From: Hyphomicrobium_A sp963722495
Lineage (GTDB): Bacteria > Pseudomonadota > Alphaproteobacteria > Rhizobiales > Hyphomicrobiaceae
Assembly (NCBI GenBank): GCA_963722495.1
Contig: CAVRND010000008.1
Span: 62,001-126,000 of the forward strand
Length of the DNA stretch: 64,000 bases
Reading direction: 5' to 3'
Part shown: positions 26,021 through 35,236 of the stretch, one piece after another
How the letters are laid out: every line of letters starts with the position of its first letter
Position numbering within the stretch: position 1 is the first letter of the stretch
The notes under the pieces: generated by a model
The model's database searches: none
The model's input: the letters and a program-made list of their open reading frames with translations, nothing else
What the model was told of the DNA's origin: nothing
Position numbers and translations under genes: made by a program

Positions 26021-26854
26021 TCAATCGTTGTCGCGACGGCGGCTGCGCAGCGCGCGCAGCCGTTCTTGCGTTTGCAGACCGGCGGTCTTGAGCGCGTCCG
26101 ATCCCCAATTTTGCAGTCGTGCGAACCAAGGCGCATGACGAGCGCGCACGCCCAGGCCTTCGGCCATGGCGCGCCGCGTTGCCATGAGGGGATCGGGCAT
26201 GCCGGGCGACTCCCCACCGCGCCGGATACGCGCTGCAAAGTCCAGGTACATCGCTTCGCGTGCCGGGTCGTTGCCGACGGCCGAGCCTGCGGGGGTGCCG
26301 GCGAAGAAGCCGCTACTGGCACGGCCGATGGGGAATTGCGGCGCCGGCGCGCTGGGTGCGACCTGCGGCTCGAGCTCTTGGCCCTCCGGGCCCCGCATCA
26401 AGACATAGAGGCTGGAGCGGGTCTTTGCCGATAGCGCGCCCATGAACATCGCGGCCACGACCGGCAGCAGATACTCGGCGATCATCTCGCTGATGCCGGC
26501 GGCGGTGGCGGCGCGGCTGGCGATCCGGCCGCTTTCTTCGCGTCCCGCGAGCGCAGTCAGCGCGTCGTTGCCGATTACCTGGGTAGACGTGGCCCCCATC
26601 AGTGCCGGGGTCTCCAGTACTTGCTCGTAATTGTTCTTGCCCAACAGCTCGATAAGGCGTGCGAGCGTCCCGCGCGTCAGCGTCTGCTCGTCGAAATGCT
26701 GGGTCAGGGCGCCGAGCATGCTCAGCGTTGCCGCCTTGGCCTTAGGCCTAGGCAGATGAAATGAGCGCGCCAGGTGACTGATGGCTTGGCCGCCCTGGGC
26801 ACGCGTGAACTCACCCCAAAGCGGGCCACGACCCCCTGGATCGACGCCCGTCAT
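26021..26854 (-). CDS. DUF937-like protein
   Basis: 277 residues. The helical segment GGQAISHLARSFHLPRPKAKAATLSMLGALTQHF, ALMGATSTQVIGNDALTALAG and IAEYLLPVVAAMFMGAL resembles DUF937 (YidB/YndB-type bacterial) proteins, with a repeated 'ALT/ALMG' helical layout and one hydrophobic segment. The C-terminal 60 residues are Arg-rich (LRALRSRRRDND). No enzymatic motif. Assignment to DUF937 is by general pattern and moderate. Confidence 0.5.
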   Translation of the reverse strand: MTGVDPGGRGPLWGEFTRAQGGQAISHLARSFHLPRPKAKAATLSMLGALTQHFDEQTLTRGTLARLIELLGKNNYEQVLETPALMGATSTQVIGNDALTALAGREESGRIASRAATAAGISEMIAEYLLPVVAAMFMGALSAKTRSSLYVLMRGPEGQELEPQVAPSAPAPQFPIGRASSGFFAGTPAGSAVGNDPAREAMYLDFAARIRRGGESPGMPDPLMATRRAMAEGLGVRARHAPWFARLQNWGSDALKTAGLQTQERLRALRSRRRDND

Positions 26855-26988
26855 CGTGCGTATACTTCCAAATGAACCTGAACGGATGACACGGCGTTAA
26901 TCCCCCGTGTGAGGTCATGTACCCGCCGCAAGATCGGGCGTGGCCAACCTAAGTGAAGTCCCTATCACACAGAACTCGGGAGCAAATC

Positions 26989-27219
26989 ATGAAATTCGTT
27001 CTCGCGACTATCGCCGCGACTTTTTTACTGATCGCCAGCTTCATGCCTGCTTCGGCAGCAACCGCTGGCCAGGCGCTGCTGCAAAAGCCGGCTTACACCT
27101 CGGCTAAAGCTGTTGTCGAGAAAGCCGGCTGGCGCCACCGCCGCTGGTACCGTCATCGCCACTATCGTGGATACCGTTGGGGTTGGCGGCGCCATCACCA
27201 CCGCCGCTGGTGGTGGTAA
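26989..27219 (+). CDS. Small exported His/Arg/Trp/Tyr-rich protein
   Basis: 76 residues: signal peptide (KFVLATIAATFLLIASFMPASA), a short spacer, and a C-terminal 30 residues made almost only of W, R, H, Y and G (for example WYRHRHYRGYRWGW and RRHHHRRWWW). The chosen ATG is the one directly before the signal peptide; a further in-frame ATG lies 36 bases upstream. The tail would be cationic and could bind metal, heme or polyanions; this is inference. A strong terminator follows 18 bases after the stop, so it is probably a single-gene, well-expressed transcript. Confidence 0.65.
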   Translation: MKFVLATIAATFLLIASFMPASAATAGQALLQKPAYTSAKAVVEKAGWRHRRWYRHRHYRGYRWGWRRHHHRRWWW

Positions 27220-27237
27220 AATTGTAGGTTGATGCGA

Positions 27238-27269
27238 AGGGGCGCCTCTCACCGGCGCCCCTTTTTTTA
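27238..27269 (+). terminator. Intrinsic terminator after the His/Arg/Trp-rich gene
   Basis: A nine-base stem AGGGGCGCC/GGCGCCCCT with a seven-base loop is followed by seven T residues: a clear rho-independent terminator on the plus strand. Confidence 0.88.
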
Positions 27270-27445
27270 TGCCGTTTTACTGCCTTCCGGCTCTACAACC
27301 CGGCTTGGCCACCCGTGTTGCAACTGGCGCACACTTTTGGCATGGTCCGCCCGGAATCGCCGCTAGAGCGAACCGTCGGCACGCCCGTGTCGTTGGTCTG
27401 GACCGCGTTCAAACGTTTCCTGGGCGCCAAAGGGGATCACGAAAA

Positions 27446-29620
27446 ATGACGGAAGTATTGTGGGGGATCGTCGCTTGCGGCGTGTTGGCGCTCGCCTATT
27501 CGGCGTACACGATCCGTTCGGTGATGGCCGCTGACCCCGGCAACGCCCGGATGCAGGAAATCGCCGGCGCTATCCGCGAAGGCGCGCAGGCCTATCTCAA
27601 CCGCCAGTATACGACGATCGCCATGGTCGGGGCGGTCATCTTCGTCCTCGCTTGGATACTCCTCGGCTACCTCGTCGCCATCGGCTTCCTCGTCGGCGCG
27701 GTGCTTTCGGGTCTGGCCGGCTATGTCGGCATGAACGTCTCGGTGCGTGCCAACGTGCGTACGGCTCAGGCGGCGACCCACTCGCTGGCGCGCGGCCTCG
27801 ACATCGCCTTCAAGTCAGGCGCTGTGACGGGCATGCTGGTCGCCGGCATGGCGCTGCTTGGCGTCGCCGGATACTTCCTCTTCCTCACGGCTGGCCTCGG
27901 CTTCGCCTTCAGTGATCGCACGGTCACCGACGCGCTCGTCGCGCTCGGCTTCGGCGCCTCGCTGATCTCCATCTTCGCGCGTCTCGGCGGCGGCATCTTC
28001 ACCAAGGGCGCCGACGTCGGCGGCGATCTCGTCGGCAAGGTCGAAGCCGGCATTCCCGAGGACGACCCGCGCAACCCGGCCACCATCGCCGACAACGTGG
28101 GCGACAACGTCGGCGATTGCGCCGGCATGGCGGCCGACCTGTTCGAGACCTATGCGGTCACCGTCGTCGCGACCATGGTGCTCGGCTCCATCTTCTTCGC
28201 CGGCCAGGCGAACCTCGAAACCTTGATGGTCTACCCGCTCGCCATCTGCGGCGCCTGCATCATCACCTCGATAATCGGCACCTTCTTCGTCAAGCTGGGC
28301 ACCAACAACTCGATCATGGGCGCCCTTTACCGCGGCTTCCTCGTCAGCGCCGTGCTGTCGATCGGCGGCCTGTGGGCGGCGACGCACTACGTGCTCGGCA
28401 GCTTCGGCGAGGTCGGGACCGCAGCCGGCATGTCGATTACCGGGCAGAACCTCTTCCTATGCGGTCTCGTCGGCCTTGCGGTCACGGGCCTGATCATCTG
28501 GGTCACCGAGTACTACACGGGCATCGGCTACAAGCCCGTGCGCTCGATTGCTCAGGCTTCCGTCACCGGCCACGGCACCAACGTCATCCAGGGTCTCGCC
28601 GTATCGCTCGAGTCCACTGCGCTCCCGGCGATCATCATCGTCGGCGGCATTCTCGGCACCTACTCGCTGGCGGGCCTCTTCGGCACCGCGATCGCGACGA
28701 CCACGATGCTCGGCCTTGCCGGCGTCGTCGTTGCACTCGACGCCTTCGGCCCTGTGACCGACAACGCCGGCGGTATCGCCGAGATGGCGGGTCTGCCGAA
28801 GGAAGTCCGCCGCTCCACCGATGCGCTCGACGCGGTCGGGAACACGACAAAGGCCGTTACCAAGGGCTACGCCATTGGCTCGGCCGGTCTCGGCGCGCTG
28901 GTGCTGTTCGCGGCCTACAGCTACGACCTGCAGCACTTCATCGACGAGGCCAACAAGACCGGCTCGACGGCCTACTCTTACTTCAAGGGCGTCCACCCCG
29001 ACTTCTCGCTGGCCAACCCGTACGTTGTGGTCGGCCTGCTGCTCGGCGGTCTCATCCCGTACCTGTTCGGCGGCATCGCCATGACGGCAGTCGGCCGTGC
29101 CGGCGGCGCCATCGTCGAGGAGGTTCGCCGCCAGTTCAAAGCCAAGCCCGGCATCATGACGGGCAAGGAGCGGCCGGACTACGCTGCTGCCGTCGACCTG
29201 CTGACCAAGGCGGCGATCAAGGAAATGATCATCCCGTCGCTGCTGCCGGTGCTGTCGCCGATCGCCCTGTACTTCGCCATTTACTTGATCGCGGGTGGCG
29301 GCGAAACGGGCAAGAGCGCTGCATTCTCCGCCGTCGGCGCCATGCTGCTCGGCGTCATCGTCAACGGCCTGTTCGTCGCCATCTCGATGACCTCGGGCGG
29401 CGGCGCCTGGGACAACGCCAAGAAGCTGATCGAAGACGGCTTCGTCGATAAGAACGGCGTCAAGCACGTCAAGGGCTCGGACGCGCACAAGGCGGCTGTG
29501 ACCGGCGATACGGTCGGCGATCCCTACAAGGATACGGCCGGTCCGGCGGTGAACCCGGCCATCAAGATTACCAACATCGTGGCGCTGCTGCTGCTGGCCG
29601 TTCTCGCAGCCGGCGGCTGA
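27446..29620 (+). CDS. hppA: H+-translocating, K+-independent membrane pyrophosphatase
   Basis: 724 residues, about 15-16 helices, the normal family length. It couples hydrolysis of pyrophosphate to proton pumping across the cytoplasmic membrane. The pyrophosphate-binding motifs are intact: GGGIFTKGADVGGDLVGKVE, DNVGDNVGDCAGMAADLFE and the C-terminal GDTVGDPYKDTAGPAVNP. The residue that decides potassium dependence lies in GNTTKAVTKG; Lys (rather than Ala) at this place is the mark of the K+-independent class. The ATG at 27446 gives the canonical N-terminus; upstream codons in frame have no similarity. A strong terminator follows. Confidence 0.97.
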   Translation: MTEVLWGIVACGVLALAYSAYTIRSVMAADPGNARMQEIAGAIREGAQAYLNRQYTTIAMVGAVIFVLAWILLGYLVAIGFLVGAVLSGLAGYVGMNVSVRANVRTAQAATHSLARGLDIAFKSGAVTGMLVAGMALLGVAGYFLFLTAGLGFAFSDRTVTDALVALGFGASLISIFARLGGGIFTKGADVGGDLVGKVEAGIPEDDPRNPATIADNVGDNVGDCAGMAADLFETYAVTVVATMVLGSIFFAGQANLETLMVYPLAICGACIITSIIGTFFVKLGTNNSIMGALYRGFLVSAVLSIGGLWAATHYVLGSFGEVGTAAGMSITGQNLFLCGLVGLAVTGLIIWVTEYYTGIGYKPVRSIAQASVTGHGTNVIQGLAVSLESTALPAIIIVGGILGTYSLAGLFGTAIATTTMLGLAGVVVALDAFGPVTDNAGGIAEMAGLPKEVRRSTDALDAVGNTTKAVTKGYAIGSAGLGALVLFAAYSYDLQHFIDEANKTGSTAYSYFKGVHPDFSLANPYVVVGLLLGGLIPYLFGGIAMTAVGRAGGAIVEEVRRQFKAKPGIMTGKERPDYAAAVDLLTKAAIKEMIIPSLLPVLSPIALYFAIYLIAGGGETGKSAAFSAVGAMLLGVIVNGLFVAISMTSGGGAWDNAKKLIEDGFVDKNGVKHVKGSDAHKAAVTGDTVGDPYKDTAGPAVNPAIKITNIVALLLLAVLAAGG

Positions 29621-29642
29621 ACCAAGCGACGATCGCAAAAAC

Positions 29643-29676
29643 GAAACGGGAGCGTCTCGCGACGCTCCCGTTTTTC
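29643..29676 (+). terminator. Intrinsic terminator after hppA
   Basis: A perfect 12-base stem AACGGGAGCGTC/GACGCTCCCGTT with a TCGC loop, followed by TTTTT. It also has A residues on the other side, so it may work in both directions. Confidence 0.92.
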
Positions 29677-29728
29677 GTTCCGGCGGAAAGTCTAGCCAAC
29701 GTCATCGACTTTGCGGTCGATCCGAATT

Positions 29729-30112
29729 TTAGTGGCGGGCTGGCTGGAATAACTCAACGAGATTTCCGGAAGGGTCTACCAACAGGATTTGCGATCCGCC
29801 GGGGCCGGTGACGATCTCGTTGCGAAACGTTGCTCCGGCGCCGCGCAATCGAGCGACCTCTGCCGGCAAATCGTCTATAACAAGGTGGATGCGGTTCCAT
29901 CCACCGGGCCGCGGCTGTTCGCCATCGGACATGGCGCGCCCTGCCGAGCTGGTCGGCCCACTCAGCAATAGTCGTAATGATCCAAGCTTGACGTCCGCGA
30001 ATGCAGGGGCCTGATTGGAGAGAAGGGAAAACCCCAGGTATCGGGTGTACCAATCGATGGCGGTTTCAACGTCCTCAACCATGTAGCGAACATTGACGGT
30101 AGCTTCAGACAT
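29729..30112 (-). CDS. VOC-superfamily (glyoxalase-fold) protein
   Basis: 127 residues. The paired beta-alpha-beta-beta-beta modules of the vicinal oxygen chelate fold are seen: VRYMVEDVETAIDWYTRYLGF and then IHLVIDDLPAEVARLRGAG ... LLVDPSGNLVELFQP. The C-terminal E of NLVELFQ is the usual metal ligand position. Such proteins include glyoxalases, dioxygenases and resistance proteins; which one cannot be told. It stands alone between the hppA terminator and bamE. Confidence 0.82.
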   Translation of the reverse strand: MSEATVNVRYMVEDVETAIDWYTRYLGFSLLSNQAPAFADVKLGSLRLLLSGPTSSAGRAMSDGEQPRPGGWNRIHLVIDDLPAEVARLRGAGATFRNEIVTGPGGSQILLVDPSGNLVELFQPARH

Positions 30113-30213
30113 TGCTGCCTCACGATCTTGGCGTTTGGAGCCGCGCTAGTGCCTGTGGGGACAAGCAATTACTCCCAACTTCGATGAACTCATCGTGAGT
30201 GCGGAGGCGAGGC

Positions 30214-30729
30214 TCAGTCGCCGAATATCTGCTTGGTGCCGAGGTTGCGGAACAGCTGCTGCACGATGCCGACGTCCTTGCCGCCGGGGGCCGGCGTCGT
30301 TCGGGACACGTAATCGAATACGCGCCCGTCCTTCATGCCGTAGTTGGCGACGCGGTCAACTGTGCCGGCCTGCGAGAAGTAGACGGCGACGACCTGTCGG
30401 TCCTGCTCGGTCGGCAGCATGAACGCCGTCTGGGTCGCGGTGCTGGAGATGTAATAGAAGGCCTGGTTGTTGCCGACGACCGCTGTGGTTGATGGCGTGC
30501 CGAGGTTCATGCGGACCTGCTCCTGCGTCATGCCAGGCTGGATCTGCTGCAGGTCACCTTCGTGAAACTGCACGCCATGCTTGATGATGTTTGAATCGCA
30601 CGCGCCCACGGCGAGGGAGGCGGCGAGCGCGGCTACGAGGCTCCAGCTGCGGGCGCTAACGGCGGCGCGCGGCGCATTGTGCGTCGGCACGCGCGTGCGG
30701 CGCTGGCGGGCATTCGTCTCTCGGCGCAT
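30214..30729 (-). CDS. bamE: Outer membrane protein assembly factor BamE (SmpA/OmlA)
   Basis: About 171 residues. A lipobox-type sequence (LAASLAVGAC) with the lipidated Cys around residue 44, preceded by an unusually long basic N-terminus. The BamE core QIQPGMTQEQVRMNLGTPSTT, FYYIS and VAVYFSQAGTVDRVANYG is clear. BamE is a lipoprotein of the BAM complex that inserts outer-membrane beta-barrels. It is divergent from the CBP3-type gene, a conserved alphaproteobacterial pair. The start is uncertain because no ATG lies closer to the signal segment. Confidence 0.92.
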   Translation of the reverse strand: MRRETNARQRRTRVPTHNAPRAAVSARSWSLVAALAASLAVGACDSNIIKHGVQFHEGDLQQIQPGMTQEQVRMNLGTPSTTAVVGNNQAFYYISSTATQTAFMLPTEQDRQVVAVYFSQAGTVDRVANYGMKDGRVFDYVSRTTPAPGGKDVGIVQQLFRNLGTKQIFGD

Positions 30730-30876
30730 TATGTTATGTCTTCCCGAGACCAGATCGAAGGAGGGGCCGAAGTCGCGCTTAGCCTGAGGTCCGGCCGAAT
30801 GCAACGGGCGCCATTGCAACACACGTGGCGTCTCCCGGGATTTCGTCCCGTCCCCCAACTAAAGAGCCCGGCGCCG

Positions 30877-31425
30877 ATGCTGGATTTCCTCAACGCCCGC
30901 ACCGACATACGCCGTAAAGCTGGCGAGATTTATGGCGCGATCGTGGCGCAGGCCCGTCGGCCTGTTTTTTACGCCGAGCTGGGTGTCCCCGACACGCCAT
31001 CTGGACGCTACGAGATGGTCGTCATTCACCTTTTTCTGGTTATTGAGCAACTCAGAGCGGTTGCCGACGCGGCATCGCCGCTGCCGCGCCTATTGGTCGA
31101 GGCCTTCATCTCCGACATGGACGATTCGCTGCGGGAAATGGGCACGGGCGATCTCAGCGTGCCGAAGAAGGTTCGCCGCGCCGCCACGGGTCTGTATGAG
31201 CGCAGCATGGCCTACAAGTCGGCGCTGGAGCACAGCGACATGGACTCCCTAACGGCGGTGCTCAAGGAGCATGTCTACGGAGACGTTGCCGCGCCTCGCG
31301 CTCGCGCCCTCGCCGACTATATGCGCACAGCGGCGGCCGCCATGGCAGCGACCGACGCGGATCGGATGATCGACGGCAAGTTCGCCTTCCCGGCCGTGAC
31401 CGTCGCCTCGACGGAGACGAAATGA
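30877..31425 (+). CDS. Ubiquinol-cytochrome c chaperone (CBP3) family protein
   Basis: 182 residues. GEIYGAIVAQARRPVFYAELGVPDT and RYEMVVIHLFLVIEQLR, then FISDMDDSLREMGTGDLSVPKKVRRAATGLYERSMAY, match the CBP3/ubiquinol-cytochrome c chaperone domain. The mitochondrial relative helps cytochrome b assembly; the bacterial role is presumably the same for complex III. The last four bases overlap the DUF177 start (ATGA), so the two are translationally coupled. Confidence 0.88.
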   Translation: MLDFLNARTDIRRKAGEIYGAIVAQARRPVFYAELGVPDTPSGRYEMVVIHLFLVIEQLRAVADAASPLPRLLVEAFISDMDDSLREMGTGDLSVPKKVRRAATGLYERSMAYKSALEHSDMDSLTAVLKEHVYGDVAAPRARALADYMRTAAAAMAATDADRMIDGKFAFPAVTVASTETK

Positions 31426-31946
31426 GCGCGCCGCTGAACTGGTCGTACCGCGCCACCGCAATCCCCGAAGCAGGACTGCGCGAGGATCGCACCGCGACCG
31501 GGGACGAGCGCGCCCAGGTGGCCGCGCAGCTCGAGATCGTCTCCTGCGAGCGGCTTGGGGCCGACTTCGCGATCCGCGCCATCGGCCAGGGACACTACCG
31601 CCTGTCGGGCAAGGTCAAGGCGCAACTCACGCAGAGCTGCGTCGTCACCCTCGATCCGATCGCGCAAAGCGTCGAAGGCCGTTTCGACGTCGAGTTCTGG
31701 CCGCCCGGCAAGCAGCCGGAGAGTGGCGAGGAGGAGGTCGAGGCCCTGAGCGCGGCCGAGATCGAACCCATCGAGCACGGGCAGATCGACGCCGGCAGGA
31801 TCGTCTTCGAGACGTTGTCCGCCTCGATCGACCCCTACCCGCGCAAGCCGGGGGCCGAGTTCGCGCCGGGCGCGCTGGGCGATACCGAGGAACTGAACGA
31901 AAGCGGACCGTTCGCTGCCTTGAAGAAGCTCAAGGATCGCAGCTGA
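31422..31946 (+). CDS. YceD/DUF177-family protein
   Basis: 174 residues with the DUF177 pattern: GHYRLSGKVKAQLTQSCVVTLDPIAQSVEGRFDVEFWP and DAGRIVFETLSASIDPYPRKPGAEF. In many bacteria this gene precedes rpmF and plsX and is linked to 23S rRNA or ribosome accumulation; here plsX follows without rpmF. It overlaps the preceding gene by four bases. Molecular function is not firmly known. Confidence 0.88.
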   Translation: MSAPLNWSYRATAIPEAGLREDRTATGDERAQVAAQLEIVSCERLGADFAIRAIGQGHYRLSGKVKAQLTQSCVVTLDPIAQSVEGRFDVEFWPPGKQPESGEEEVEALSAAEIEPIEHGQIDAGRIVFETLSASIDPYPRKPGAEFAPGALGDTEELNESGPFAALKKLKDRS

Positions 31947-32105
31947 GACACGGCCGGGCCGTCGCCGCGTCGCACCCCGGCACACGCGTCGAAAATCCAG
32001 TTGTTTCGCACTTGCAAAAGAGTATGGTCCGCTCGTTCAGGGGGGTGTGCGGGCGCGGATCAACGCTGCCTCCATCTGGGGATATTTGCGAGGCCAACCC
32101 GCGAC

Positions 32106-33146
32106 ATGTCACAGCCGCGGACCATTGCGCTCGACGCCATGGGAGGCGACCACGGTCCATCAGTCGTGGTTCCGGGCGCCGCGCTTTCGCTGCAGCGATA
32201 CCCTTCGCTCAGCTTCATCTTCTACGGCGACGAGACGCCCATCAAGGCGGAGCTCGATAAGCTGCCCGTGCTGGCCGCGAAGTCGCGCGTCGTGCATACG
32301 GCCTTGGCCGTCAACATGAGCGACAAGCCCAGCCAGGCGCTTCGCCGCGGTAAGGGCAGCAGTCTGTGGCTCGCCATTGACGCCGTGCACAAGGGTGAGG
32401 CGGATGTTGCCGTTTCGGCCGGTAACACCGGCGCCTTCATGGCGATGTCGAAGCTCATCCTGCGCCCGATGGCCGGCATCGAGCGCCCGGCCATCGCCGC
32501 GCTGTGGCCAACCATCAAAGCCGAGTGCATCGTGCTCGACGTTGGCGCCAACATCGGCGCCAGCGCGCGGGAGCTGGGCGATTTCGCGCTCATGGGCGCC
32601 GCCATGGCCCGCGCCCTGTTCCACATCGAGCGCCCAACCGTCGGGCTGCTGAACGTCGGCGTCGAGGAGATCAAAGGCGTCGAGGAAGTGCGCCAGGCGC
32701 ACGCCTGGCTGAAGAGCACCGATCTGCCGCTCGACTACCGCGGTTTCATCGAGGGCGACCAGATCGGCCAGGGTGTCGTCGACGTCGTGGTCGTCGAGGG
32801 CTTTGCCGGCAACATCGCGCTGAAGACGGCGGAAGGCACCGCCAAGCAGATCGGCGAGTACCTGCGCGCGGCCATGAGCCGCTCCTGGGTGTCGAAACTT
32901 GGTGCGCTCCTCGCCTCGGGCGGGTTCCGCGTTCTGAAGGAAAAAATGGACCCGCGGCGGGCCAACGGCGGCACGTTCCTTGGCCTCAACGGCATCGCGG
33001 TCAAGAGTCACGGGGGCACCGATGCCCTGGGCTTTGCCAGCGCCGTCGATCTCGCGTACGAGATGGCCCAGAGCCGCCTCATTCCGCGGCTCGCCGCCGA
33101 CCTGACGGCCTTCCACCACAAGCTCGAGGCGAACGCCGAGGGCTGA
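32106..33146 (+). CDS. plsX: Phosphate acyltransferase PlsX
   Basis: 346 residues, the normal length. Converts acyl-ACP to acyl-phosphate for phospholipid synthesis at the inner membrane. Hallmarks: IALDAMGGDHGP at the N-terminus, VSAGNTGAFMAMSKLILRP, LDVGANIGASARELGDFALMG, GLLNVGVEEIKG, VVVEGFAGNIALKTAEGTAK and GTFLGLNGIAVKSHGGTD. The ATG after GCGAC is chosen as it gives the family N-terminus. fabH follows by 107 bases in the same orientation. Confidence 0.96.
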   Translation: MSQPRTIALDAMGGDHGPSVVVPGAALSLQRYPSLSFIFYGDETPIKAELDKLPVLAAKSRVVHTALAVNMSDKPSQALRRGKGSSLWLAIDAVHKGEADVAVSAGNTGAFMAMSKLILRPMAGIERPAIAALWPTIKAECIVLDVGANIGASARELGDFALMGAAMARALFHIERPTVGLLNVGVEEIKGVEEVRQAHAWLKSTDLPLDYRGFIEGDQIGQGVVDVVVVEGFAGNIALKTAEGTAKQIGEYLRAAMSRSWVSKLGALLASGGFRVLKEKMDPRRANGGTFLGLNGIAVKSHGGTDALGFASAVDLAYEMAQSRLIPRLAADLTAFHHKLEANAEG

Positions 33147-33253
33147 GGCCGCAGGCCAACAAGCCAGACAGAGGGGCACCCGCCGTTTTCAGCGGATCCT
33201 CGGGCCCCATCCTCCGTTGAAACTGGGTCAACCATAAGAAGCAAGGCAGCTCA

Positions 33254-34232
33254 GTGGCAGTTCTTCGTTCAGTGATCCGTAGTGTGGGCGCCCATCTGCC
33301 CAAGCGCATCATGACCAACGCCGACATGGCGAAGATCGTCGACACGAGCGACGAATGGATCGTCGAGCGCACCGGCATTCGACAGCGGCACATCGCCGGC
33401 GACGACGAGCTGACGTCCGACCTCGGCATCGCCGCCGCAAAGCAAGCGCTCATTCGCGCCGGCATCGACCCCGTCGATATCGATCTTGTCATCTGCGCCA
33501 CGGCAACGCCCGACCGCACGTTCCCCGCCACCGCCGTGAAAATTCAGCAAGGCCTCGGCGTCACCAAGGGCGCCGCGTTCGACGTGCAGGCCGTGTGCTC
33601 AGGCTTCGTCTACGCGCTCACCATTGCCGACAATTTCATTAAAGCCGGGCAGTTCAAGCGCGCCGTCGTCATCGGCGCAGAAACGTTCTCGCGCATCCTC
33701 GACTGGGAGGATCGCTCCACCTGCGTGCTGTTCGGCGATGGCGCCGGCGCCGTGGTGCTCGAATTCGCAGCCGCAGCACGGCACGCGCGAAGATCGCGGC
33801 ATCCTTGCAACGCGCATCCGCTCCGACGGTCGCTACGAGGATCTACTCTACGTCGACGGCGGGCCGGGCTCGACGAAGACCGTCGGCCACTTGCGGATGA
33901 ACGGCCGCGAGGTGTTTCGCCACGCGGTGCAGAAGATCACCGGCGTCATCGAGGAGACGCTCGTCATGACGGGATATGCCGCCGACGAGATCGATCTCTA
34001 CGTGCCGCACCAGGCCAACCAGCGCATTCTCGACGGCGTCTTGCGCAAGCTCGGCGTGCCGGCGGAAAAAATCGTCGTTACGCTCGACAAGCACGGCAAC
34101 ACGTCGGCCGCGTCGATCCCTCTGGCCCTTAACCATGCCTTCGAGCAACACCGCATTAAGGAAGGCTCGCTGATCCTGATGGAGGCGATGGGAGGTGGGT
34201 TCACCTGGGGTGCAGTGTTGGCGCGCTGGTAG
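33254..34232 (+). CDS. fabH: 3-oxoacyl-ACP synthase III (KAS III), apparent frameshift near 33763
   Basis: FabH starts fatty acid synthesis by condensing acetyl-CoA with malonyl-ACP. GTG start. N-terminal half: TSDEWIVERTGIRQRHIA and the catalytic Cys115 in FDVQAVCSGFVYAL. After GDGAGAVVLE the frame changes: the gene continues in the next frame with QPQHGTREDRGILATRIRSDG, the catalytic His in YVPHQANQRILDG and Asn in HGNTSAASIPLAL, ending GGGFTWGAVLARW. Length is 3n+1, so one extra base, most simply a T in GAATTCG. The gene is usually essential, so this is likely a sequence error. Confidence 0.9.
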
Positions 34233-34277
34233 CGTGTGCCGGCCATTTTTCGCAACGCGGCAAGTTTCTTTCTTTGA

Positions 34278-34293
34278 TTTCAGCTAGTTGAAA
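34278..34293. promoter_or_regulatory. 16-bp inverted repeat upstream of ihfA
   Basis: TTTCA-GCTAGT-TGAAA lies about 77 bases before the ihfA start, in an AT-richer patch of the spacer. Possible operator; no regulator can be named. Confidence 0.3.
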
Positions 34294-34369
34294 TGTGCTC
34301 GTCATTGACGATTGCTTCAGCCCCCGGTAGCATCCAAAAAAAGGGTGAGAAGGCGGGAGGCGAAATGCC

Positions 34370-34687
34370 ATGGGAGGCAAGACGTTAACGCGGGCAGACC
34401 TTGCGGAAGCAGTAGTGCGCAAGGTCGGATTGCCGCGGAACGAGAGCCAGGAGCTGGTCGAACTGGTTCTGGGTGAGATTTCGGCAAGTCTCGCACGAGG
34501 AGACTCGGTCAAGTTATCGTCGTTCGGTTCCTTCGGCATCCGCCAGAAGGGCGAGCGTATGGGCCGCAATCCCAAAACCGGGGACGAAGTGCCGATCACG
34601 CCGCGCCGGGTATTGGTCTTTCGCCCGAGCAACATTATGAAAGAGCGCATCAACCAGGGGCTGATCCGCCGCAAGGCTGCCGAATAG
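34370..34687 (+). CDS. ihfA: Integration host factor subunit alpha
   Basis: 105 residues, a DNA-bending histone-like protein that works as a heterodimer with IHF beta. LTRADLAEAVVRKVGLPRNES, SVKLSSFGSFGIRQKGERMGRNPKTGDEVPI and RVLVFRPSN are the alpha-subunit signature, including the beta-arm Arg-Asn-Pro that inserts into DNA. It follows fabH and precedes the MerR gene, the same order as in many alphaproteobacteria. The ATG follows GGGAGG. Confidence 0.96.
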   Translation: MGGKTLTRADLAEAVVRKVGLPRNESQELVELVLGEISASLARGDSVKLSSFGSFGIRQKGERMGRNPKTGDEVPITPRRVLVFRPSNIMKERINQGLIRRKAAE

Positions 34688-34729
34688 GCGCTGCAGGCTG
34701 CGGTGTAAGCTGCAGCCGGCGGAGGCGTA

Positions 34730-35188
34730 ATGAGCAAGACCGCAGAGGCGTTTCGCACCATCAGCGAAGTCGCCGACGAGCTCGAGGTTCCCAAGCACGT
34801 TCTGCGCTTCTGGGAGGGCCGGTTTCCGCAAATCCGGCCCATGAAGCGTGGCGGCGGACGCCGCTATTACCGCCCCGAGGACATGGCGCTGCTGCGCGGC
34901 ATCTGCCACCTGCTGCATGCCGAAGGCTACACCATCAAGGGTGTGCAGAAGATCTTGCGCGAGCAGGGCGTCGATACCGTGAAGCGCGTCGGCGCCGGAC
35001 CTGTGGTCGAGGCTCCCGTCGAGCCTGCCACTCCGGCTACTGTCGCCAAGCGCACCGGCAAGAAGGGGGCTGCGACGGCAACGGCCGCGCGCGGTATGCC
35101 GTCCAAGGCCGAAGTCCGCGAGCGCCTGCTCGCGGCCATCGCCGAGCTCGAAATCCTGCCGCGGCATCTTGCTCGGCAAACCGCCTGA
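34730..35188 (+). CDS. MerR-family transcriptional regulator
   Basis: 152 residues. The N-terminal winged HTH (FRTISEVADELEVPKHVLRFWEGRFPQIRPMKRGGGRRYYRPEDMALL) is the MerR type; the following helix (GICHLLHAEGYTIKGVQKILREQG) starts the dimer region. The C-terminal part is Ala/Thr/Pro-rich without a metal-binding cysteine, so it is not a metal sensor. It usually follows ihfA in this group of bacteria. Targets unknown. Confidence 0.9.
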   Translation: MSKTAEAFRTISEVADELEVPKHVLRFWEGRFPQIRPMKRGGGRRYYRPEDMALLRGICHLLHAEGYTIKGVQKILREQGVDTVKRVGAGPVVEAPVEPATPATVAKRTGKKGAATATAARGMPSKAEVRERLLAAIAELEILPRHLARQTA

Positions 35189-35236
35189 AGCTGCCGCCCG
35201 CCGCGCACCTCAGAAGGCGCGCCGCTCCGCCCGCGC

